Assembly: GCA_963520375.1 (NCBI GenBank)
Contig: CAUQQF010000021.1
Span: forward strand, 1-32,734
Reading direction: 5' to 3'
Source of the DNA: JABCPE02 sp963520375
Lineage (GTDB): Bacteria; Bacteroidota; Bacteroidia; Flavobacteriales; Weeksellaceae
DNA length: 32,734 bases
Each line of letters opens with the position of its first letter. The stretch's first letter is position 1. The notes beneath the pieces are model-generated. The model did not search any database and was not told where the DNA came from. It saw only the letters and a list, made by a program, of their open reading frames with translations. The translations under genes were made by a program, and so were the position numbers. Positions 7,941 to 15,300 of the stretch are shown here, piece after piece.

Positions 7941-10040
7941 TTAAAAATTAATGGTTATTTTTTCAGTTTTAGCGACTTGGTTGTTTTCCAGCATAGGTTT
8001 TATGTAGTAGGTATATACATTCCCAGAGGAAACAATCTTGTCTTCTAAAAATTCCTGTTTTCCTGATAGAGTTCCCCACAGAGTAGGTTTTTCATCTCCC
8101 TTTTGTCTGTATACTATAATTTCGCTTATGTTCTTGCTTTTATTTTTCCAATTCAGCTCTATCATTTTCTTATTTCCATTTGCAGAACCTGCAAGATTTG
8201 TAATTACAGCATCAGGAACTATCTTATTACTTCTTAAGGTAATTTCAAGAGACTTATCTGATACTAGATTACTCTTGTCTACTGCCTGAAGATAATATAC
8301 ATATCGTTTGTTGTTTTCTACCTGTTTATCTGTATAGGAATAAAGAGCGTCTATATTTTTAGTTTCATATATTTTTCTTACAGGAGCTTTTGGCTCATCT
8401 ATATCTTTTCTGAAAAGCTGATGCAGCACGGCATCATCACTATGGCTTTTATGCCATTTTAGTGTGATATCTCCAGTATCCTCCAGCTTATATTCAGCAA
8501 ACACAGGAGCTTCTGGTCTTATTTTGTCAGGCTTTTCTATTTCTATTATTTCTGATGGCTGGGATTGGTTTTTTCTTTTATCCAAAGAAACTACATAGTA
8601 ATACACCTTTGAATTAAGGTTTTTCAGCGCTACTTTATCCTCAAATGTATTTTTGGTAATCATTTCTGGAGTCAGTCTCATCATTTCTTCCCCTTTTTGT
8701 ACTCCTCTAAAAACATGATAACCCCCTAAATCTTTCTCTGTATTAGCTTTCCATTCCAAACGGACAATTCCTGTCGAGTCTATTTTTCCAGTAAGTCCTA
8801 CAGGAACAGCAGGAGGAGTTTCATCATACAACTGCACCAAAATGGAGAAAGATTCTGTCTGATTATTATCTCCAATAGCTCTTATCTTGAAATAATTAGA
8901 AGGAGTTATATTTTTGGTAACGATACTCCTTTGGTTTCTAGAAATGTTTTTTTGTACTACCTTATAGGTATTTTGTCCATCTGTTTCAGAATGTAGAAGT
9001 TCAAAGCCTACTATCTGATTTTCTGATTCTTTAGGAAACTCCCATTCTATCTTTACTAGATCATCACTGATTACATCAAAGTTTTTAATCATTGGAGCAG
9101 CTTCCATCGCCTTTTTACCTGCTCCTGAAACGATTTCTGAATAGGGACCATAATCTCCAAAAATAGTTTTCCCGCGAATACGGTAGCTGTATTGTACATT
9201 ATTTTGTGCTAATGAGTCTGCATAGGTCATCCCTTGGGCTGGCTTTCCATCCTTGTCATTCATGTTCATTACAGGTAAATCTCCCAAAGGTTTAAAATCT
9301 CTTCCGTTTTCTGATTTTTCAATAAAGTAAGAGGTATAAATATCCCGAAGCTGGAGGTACTCCCACGCCAAGAGGACAGTTTTATCTTGAAATATACCGA
9401 TGAAATCTAGTGGTTTAGGTAAATCTTGGTAGTCTGAAAGTTGAACTACAGCACTTCCCTTTTCTACCAATAAAGAAGAGGAAACATCAGTGTTGATACT
9501 TACAGAATAGAGGTATTTTTCATTGGGTTTTGCTTCTTTATCTACATAAGCCCATCCTGCGAGTTCAGCCACTTTGAAATCCAAATCAGCAGCCATAAGA
9601 GCAAAAGCAAACCGCTGGTCTATTTCTTGCGATTTGTTGATAATTCCTTCTATTCCTTCTTTTTTCCCTTCTCCCATTTCTACCTCAAAAGATTCTCCAA
9701 AAAGAGACTGTGCGACAATAGCAGCATTATCATTTTCCTCTACATATTTTCTCCATTCTTTTTCTGGTTTTGGAAGAAACCTTCCTAAATCTTTCTGCTC
9801 AGGGACAGATAGAGTTTTTCCGTTTCTTACAAGGGTATATCTTTTTAGCTGAAAACCTATTTTATTTGCTTTTTGCCAGGCTACAGGTTCATCTACTGCC
9901 CAGCGTAAGGCAATGGCATCTTTCTTTACTCCTGCTTTTAATCTGATATGAGGAACAGGGAGTTCTTTTTGTTCCTTTCTCTGAGAGTAACCAAAATTTA
10001 GCCCAAGAATGAATAAAAATAAAAAATAGTTTTTCAGCAT
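7941..10040 (-). CDS. Exported fibronectin type III repeat protein
   Basis: A 699-aa protein with signal peptide MLKNYFLFLFILGLNFGYSQ. It is largely built of FN3-like beta-sandwich units (about residues 205-310, 325-420, 425-515, 520-615 and 620-699). They are recognisable by repeated W..P..E..I.G..., Y.V and Y..Y.V.A.D motifs (for example EWKANTEKDLGGYHVFRG). No sorting domain or lipobox is seen, so it is probably periplasmic or outer-surface associated. It is the first gene of the 10040-1557 operon, behind a good promoter candidate. Similar FN3 proteins are common in Bacteroidota next to SprB and PKD proteins. The role is presumably adhesion or assembly (inference). Confidence 0.75.
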   Translation of the reverse strand: MLKNYFLFLFILGLNFGYSQRKEQKELPVPHIRLKAGVKKDAIALRWAVDEPVAWQKANKIGFQLKRYTLVRNGKTLSVPEQKDLGRFLPKPEKEWRKYVEENDNAAIVAQSLFGESFEVEMGEGKKEGIEGIINKSQEIDQRFAFALMAADLDFKVAELAGWAYVDKEAKPNEKYLYSVSINTDVSSSLLVEKGSAVVQLSDYQDLPKPLDFIGIFQDKTVLLAWEYLQLRDIYTSYFIEKSENGRDFKPLGDLPVMNMNDKDGKPAQGMTYADSLAQNNVQYSYRIRGKTIFGDYGPYSEIVSGAGKKAMEAAPMIKNFDVISDDLVKIEWEFPKESENQIVGFELLHSETDGQNTYKVVQKNISRNQRSIVTKNITPSNYFKIRAIGDNNQTESFSILVQLYDETPPAVPVGLTGKIDSTGIVRLEWKANTEKDLGGYHVFRGVQKGEEMMRLTPEMITKNTFEDKVALKNLNSKVYYYVVSLDKRKNQSQPSEIIEIEKPDKIRPEAPVFAEYKLEDTGDITLKWHKSHSDDAVLHQLFRKDIDEPKAPVRKIYETKNIDALYSYTDKQVENNKRYVYYLQAVDKSNLVSDKSLEITLRSNKIVPDAVITNLAGSANGNKKMIELNWKNKSKNISEIIVYRQKGDEKPTLWGTLSGKQEFLEDKIVSSGNVYTYYIKPMLENNQVAKTEKITINF

Positions 10041-10098
10041 ATGTTGTTGATTATTAGTCCACTCTGATTAAAAATCAGATGAACTACAATATAAATTA

Positions 10099-10132
10099 CA
10101 AAAGTAATAAAAACATTAACATTTATTAACAA
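10099..10132 (-). promoter_or_regulatory. Bacteroidota-type promoter for the 10040-1557 operon
   Basis: On the minus strand TACTTTTG (10106-10099) matches the TAnnTTTG -7 box, and TTG (10132-10130) lies 23 bp upstream as a -33 element. The start codon is at 10040. The leader carries a small hairpin, TCTGATT-AAA-AATCAGA (10063-10079). The remainder of the 10041-10277 gap is AT-rich and otherwise empty apart from a weak hairpin (10240-10262) behind the 10278 gene. Confidence 0.5.
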
Positions 10133-10277
10133 TATTTTCATTTATTTATACTGCTTTTTAATAGGAATGAAACTCAGGCGTATACATCATTATTTTTGCA
10201 TAAAATATCTATCTGAATTTATGTATTTTATAAAATCAAGATAATATATTTGGAACATTATCTCTTTTTCTAATACT

Positions 10278-10795
10278 TTACTCTTCAAAAATATAAAGAT
10301 TGTTATAGTATTTTCCTCGTAAGTATAACTTCTTTTGGTGATATACTATCTCAAAAGTCTCATCGTCTTCTTGAGGAAAATCTTGTAGTAATTCCAATTC
10401 ATTATTAGCTAAATTGATATAGCCAAATTTGCACTCTTCATACTTACCGCTTACAAACCATAATTTATTGTCGTAAATCGCATTGGTGTAGGGATTTATG
10501 TTTTCGTTCATCTCCTTTTCTAAAACAATTTTTCCTGAAATAGGGTTGAAAATTTGGTACAAATTTCCTAAATAGCCATAACAAAGTTTGTTTTCTTTGT
10601 GTAGTGTTGTTGCTAATAGTTGTTCTTTATAGGGAATTTTAAACAAAAGTTGCCATAATACCTCACCTGTTTTTATATCTAATCCTACTACAAAATTTTC
10701 TTCATTTCCATTTTTAAAACTATTAATAAATAGTATATTATCAATAATTTGAGGTTGTGTAAAAATAGTAAAGCCTTCAGGTAAGGTGTATTGCC
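10278..10795. repeat. Direct repeat, 3' half of the propeller immunity genes (copy 1)
   Basis: Bases 10278-10795 match 11422-11939 (offset 1144) with few substitutions, nearly exact over the first 250 bp. The similarity stops inside the coding sequences, making the two immunity genes mosaics with different 5' halves. Confidence 0.85.
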
Positions 10796-11225
10796 ATTCA
10801 AAAAAATCTTTTTGCAAATTATACAATGATAAATATTTCTTTCTGTCTGTAATGTACAAGTTATTCTCAAAAATATAAATACAACTATAAAAACCATCAA
10901 TTTTAAATATTAAGTTACTATCCTTTGTCTTGAGATAATAACTCGTTGTATCATTTTCAAAGTCTATTTTATAACTAATAATATTATCTTTATAAATTTG
11001 ACACCCATCATTATATCCTTTATTTATAAAGATGAAATCAACCCCTTTTTTTATAATTAAATTTTCTTCATCATAGCCATATATAAAACCATTTGACATA
11101 GAAAAGAAACCTTTTTCAATATTGTCTTCATCAATATTTTTCAAAAAAGAATCTTTTTGTAAATATGTTCCATAAGAATCATATAATACAGCCATTACTT
11201 TTTCTATTTTTTTTGTTTTTCTCAT
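10278..11225 (-). CDS. Beta-propeller-like protein, candidate orphan immunity protein
   Basis: A 315-aa protein without signal peptide, hence cytoplasmic. Its C-terminal ~175 residues are almost identical to those of the protein at 11422-12387. They contain a PQQ-propeller-like blade (VVGLDIKTGEVLWQLLF) and repeated Y...L....GK/Y strands. The N-terminal ~140 residues are different. Its ATG overlaps the TGA of an orphan toxin tip (11222-11419) by 4 nt (ATGA), the coupling expected for a toxin/immunity pair. I infer that it neutralises the toxin of which only the tip remains. A general propeller protein with another job cannot be excluded. Confidence 0.6.
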   Translation of the reverse strand: MRKTKKIEKVMAVLYDSYGTYLQKDSFLKNIDEDNIEKGFFSMSNGFIYGYDEENLIIKKGVDFIFINKGYNDGCQIYKDNIISYKIDFENDTTSYYLKTKDSNLIFKIDGFYSCIYIFENNLYITDRKKYLSLYNLQKDFFEWQYTLPEGFTIFTQPQIIDNILFINSFKNGNEENFVVGLDIKTGEVLWQLLFKIPYKEQLLATTLHKENKLCYGYLGNLYQIFNPISGKIVLEKEMNENINPYTNAIYDNKLWFVSGKYEECKFGYINLANNELELLQDFPQEDDETFEIVYHQKKLYLRGKYYNNLYIFEE

Positions 11226-11419
11226 TTCAATTCAAAAGTAAGCTCAAAGTTTTCTTTAATTTTCTTTCTCAACATATTGATATTTTTAAAGCCTGTCATT
11301 TTCTCAGCTATTTTCTCTAAATGTTGTATCTTATTTATATCTTTTGTGTTAAGTAACCCATCAATAGCTTCTAACATATTTTTCTTAAAATCAACAGGAT
11401 TTTTACTTCCATTGAATAT
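11222..11419 (-). pseudogene. Orphan toxin tip (last 65 residues), paralogous to the 1745-aa toxin
   Basis: The minus strand reads IFNGSKNPVDFKKNMLEAID and then continues with a diverged lysine-rich tail ending FELTFELK and TGA. The first 20 residues match the intact toxin (IFNGSKNPVDFRKNMLEAID) with one change. The rest resembles its tail only loosely. There is no start codon. The fragment begins 2 bp after the stop of the upstream immunity gene, so it is a displaced C-terminal end kept in front of its own immunity gene at 11225. Confidence 0.75.
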
Positions 11420-11421
11420 CT

Positions 11422-11939
11422 TTACTCTTCAAAAATATAAAGATTGTTATAGTATTTTCCTCGTAAGTATAACTTCTTTTGGTGATATACTATCTCAAAA
11501 GTCTCATCGTCTTCTTGAGGAAAATCTTGTAGTAATTCCAATTCATTATTAGCTAAATTGATATAGCCAAATTTGCACTCTTCATACTTGCCGCTTACAA
11601 ACCACAATTTATTATCGTAAATCGCATTGGTGTAGGGATTTATGTTTTCGTTCATCTCCTTTTCAAAAACAATTTTTCCTGAAATAGGGTTGAAAATTTG
11701 GTATAGATTTCCTAAATAGCCATAACAAAGTTTGTTTTCTTTGTGTAGTGTTGTTGCTAATAGTTGTTCTTTATACGGAATCTTAAACAAAAGTTGCCAT
11801 AATACCTCACCTGTTTTTAAATCTAACCCCACTACAAAATTTTCTTCATTTCCATTTTTAAAACTATCAAAAAATAGTACATCGCCTACTATCTGAGGCT
11901 GTTTAAAAATAGAAAATCCTTCGGGGAGGGTGTATTGCC
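11422..11939. repeat. Direct repeat, 3' half of the propeller immunity genes (copy 2)
   Basis: Partner of 10278-10795. In addition, a 60-bp stretch just past this copy (11361-11420, the orphan tip) matches 12505-12564 in the 3' end of the intact toxin gene with two mismatches. Tip and immunity 3' half were therefore duplicated together. Confidence 0.85.
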
Positions 11940-12387
11940 ATAAAGGCTTTACTATTTCTAAATCTATATTTGTAATTTGACTAGTTTTGTAATTATTTCG
12001 TAATAAGAATACATTTTCAGATAATAGATTATAGTAAGCAGGAGCATAAGGTATTTTCCATTTTTGTTTTCTATTGTTATACATCACTAATTTTTCATCT
12101 TCCTCTTCTATACAAGCGATAACATTATTAATATTTATAACTTCAAAAAAACTAGTTTCTTCACTTAGTTTTAAGATAGAGTCAAATTTTTGATTTTGGA
12201 AATCAAAAAAATATAATTCTTTTGGTGTATTGGAATATAAAATACCATCAACTATATAAGTTGATTTAAACAAATTAGTTATAGATTTAAGGTTAATGTC
12301 TAATAAGACATCTTCTTTTGCAAAATATATAGAATCTTTTGTGCTATATATTTCACTAATACTCTCTTCTTTACTTAAAAAAATCAT
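11422..12387 (-). CDS. Beta-propeller-like candidate immunity protein of the 1745-aa toxin
   Basis: A 321-aa protein starting MIFLSKEESISEIYSTKDSI, with no signal peptide. It is rich in short beta strands and shares a ~175-residue C-terminal half with the neighbouring paralogue at 10278, including GLDLKTGEVLWQLLFKIPYK. The two N-terminal halves differ. It begins 11 bp after the toxin stop (12399), which is the classical immunity position. If each immunity protein binds its toxin through the variable N-terminal half, this mosaic would fit partner switching (inference). Confidence 0.65.
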   Translation of the reverse strand: MIFLSKEESISEIYSTKDSIYFAKEDVLLDINLKSITNLFKSTYIVDGILYSNTPKELYFFDFQNQKFDSILKLSEETSFFEVININNVIACIEEEDEKLVMYNNRKQKWKIPYAPAYYNLLSENVFLLRNNYKTSQITNIDLEIVKPLWQYTLPEGFSIFKQPQIVGDVLFFDSFKNGNEENFVVGLDLKTGEVLWQLLFKIPYKEQLLATTLHKENKLCYGYLGNLYQIFNPISGKIVFEKEMNENINPYTNAIYDNKLWFVSGKYEECKFGYINLANNELELLQDFPQEDDETFEIVYHQKKLYLRGKYYNNLYIFEE

Positions 12388-12398
12388 AATTCAATAAT

Positions 12399-15300
12399 TT
12401 ACTTTAATAGAAAAATATCTTCTAAGTTATCTTTCAAATATCTTCGCAATTTATTAATATTCTTTTCTTGAATTAGTTTAACTGCTAAATTCTCTGTCAA
12501 AGGTAATTTATCAATAGCTTCTAACATATTTTTCCTAAAATCAACAGGATTTTTACTTCCATTGAAAATCCATTTGATTTGTGAAAGATTATCAGCATTG
12601 CTTAAATCTTTCATAAATTGCTCAGCAAAATCTTTTGGAGGTACTGTTTTTACAGATTTAAATTCATAGAATATTTTGTTAAAACTAAAAGTTTCATCGG
12701 TAACATCAACAAATCTACCTCCTAAGGTTGTACTGTTAAATTCTTCAAAAATAAGTTTTCGCCCTTTAAATTGGTCACTGTTTTTAGCTAAATATTCCAC
12801 TATCCAATTAGCACCATCTCTTTTGCTTACTTCTTGTGTAAGTTGGTTAAGTACTTTGTTAAAATCATTTAAGGTAACGTTATTTTTAGCCATATTGTTA
12901 GCAAACAAGTCTAAATTATTCAAGACTTGTTCGTAGCTTACCCCCTCTACTCCTTGTATTTTTGCGAGGAGTTCATCTGTAGCCCCTATTTTTTTTGAGT
13001 TTTTATTTGCTCTTATTCTTGTAAGAGTTTCTAATACATCAGCGTTTTTCATCAACTGAGTTCTTCCTGCATCTTTTAGGAGTTTCCAGCTTTTAGCATT
13101 TTCAAGGGTTTGTGCCCCTTTGAATGTGTTGTTAAAGAGGTTTATGTCATCAGCTTTCCAACCTAATTTTTTGAGTTGTTCTAAAGTATTTTCTACTGCT
13201 TCCCCTATCTTTTCTAAAGCATTTTTGTTACCAATAGGGATAGCTTCCCCATCGATATCGGCTATTCTTAATCCATTTTCATCGACAGGCAGTTTTTCTA
13301 TATCTGCTTGTTTCAGTTTATCGATGATGGAAATTTTTCCGTTAGGTATACCACAGTAGAGGGTGTTTCCATCTATTTTGAACCTGAGCTCATATCGTTT
13401 GAAGTTCTTCCCTGCGGTATTGATTACATATTTAAAGGTTCTACGGGTTGTGTTAAAGGTTACTTTGACCGTTTTACCCGCTATTTTCATGGTGTTGCTG
13501 ATAGGGTCTAGGAGATCCATGATTTTATTGATTTTTCCTAGTTTCCCTGCCTTCACCATACCGAGCGGAATGGTTATCAGATCAAAGGTAGATTTTCCGT
13601 ACTGCTGTGCAATCTTCGGAGAAGAACCTGTTGTATGGGCTTGTTTTATATGCTCCCAGAGCATATCCCAAGCACACCCTACATAGGTATCAGAGTCGTT
13701 GTATTTATTACATTTTTCTATCCATTCATCAAATTTATCAATGAGTTCTTTTCTAAATTCTTTATCATATAAGAATTGCATTCCCTTATATTGTAGAGAG
13801 GCAAGCTCAGGAATACCTTTTACATTTTCTACCAGTCCGTTCCATAGTCCTACCTTAAAGGCAAAAGTAAGATGCTCGGGAGTTACATTTTTTTCTGTTT
13901 TGATTCCGCTCTTCTTTATGACTTCTTTAGCAATGATGTCACTAGGGGTAAACTGTGATATAGCTTTGTCCACTTCATACAGAATAGGGTTATATTCTTC
14001 TACGGTAGGGTCGTAGAATTTAGGCGGTATTTCGAGATAGGAAATAAGATGAGCCAGACCATCAAATATTGCGCTCATTGGATTTAGTTTTCCTTTCCAC
14101 CACGACAATACATCGAAAGGGATTTTCTTGAAAACTGCTCTATTTTTGATGATGTTTTCTCTGTTTTCTACCCCTCCCCCTACTGTAAAATCTATGGTAA
14201 ATTGTTTTTCATCTACATAATTCGCCCATAGATAGATTTCTTTTTTAGATGATTTTTCTAGATCATTAAATAAATTTTGTATTTCTTTTATTCGTTCTGG
14301 AGAAGTAGAGGAATCAGTGATAAAAATTCTTCCTTTTATTCCTGTATTTTTATTTGAGATATTCAGCTGGTCTAATATCGGCTGTATATCGATTTTTTTA
14401 CCAGAGTAGTTAGAAACACCATTGTTTGTTTGTTCATCTATTTTTTCATAATCACAAGTCCAGTAAGACTTAAAGGATATATTATTTTTATCATTATAAT
14501 TTATATTCTGTTTATGTTTTATTGCATATTCATAAGTAGTGCTATATGTAGGCACTCTACAAACATTTTCATTAATAACATATAGATATACTTTTTCAGA
14601 AGGATTAGGATTTTCAATGTATTCTATTTTTTCAGGAAAAGATTTACCACTTTTGGAATCTACATATTCTCCATTTTTATATATATATGAGATTCCATCA
14701 TGGAATATACCAGGAACAGTTCCCCTAGGATAGCCTCTTACACTATTAATAATTTTTGCACTATCTATAGAAAAAACTCTCCAGTCAGGAGTAAACCATT
14801 TTTGACCAGCCAGCTCTCCCTCTTCTTGTTTTTGGAAAGCATAGATTTTTATTTTAGGGTCGTTAATTTGTTTCCAGTCGAAGTGAGATAGTTCAGCGGC
14901 GCCGGCGTAATCCATCAGGAGGTTAGTTGAAGACTGAGGTGTTTTGATGAGTTTATTACTCCAAGGGTGCTCTAGTCTGAATACACCGTGTCCGAGCTCA
15001 TGAGCAGGCGTATTTTTATCCTTGGATTTGTAAGCATATCCATATTGTCCTCCCAGCGGCATGAACCCTTTCTGCCCAGTAGAAGAAGCTTTTTCAGTAA
15101 TGAACAGTACATATTCATTAATTTTTGCAGGATAAAGCCTGTTGATGCTCTGCTGCATTTTGCTGTAGTGCGACAGGGGATTATCATCAGGAGTTTCAAT
15201 ATCTTTAGTTGTGATAGCCGATATATCCAGTACAGGCTGTTTTTTTATGTCAAAGTTGATACCTGCTCTGCTGTAGGTATTATGTATATTTTTTGCTATT

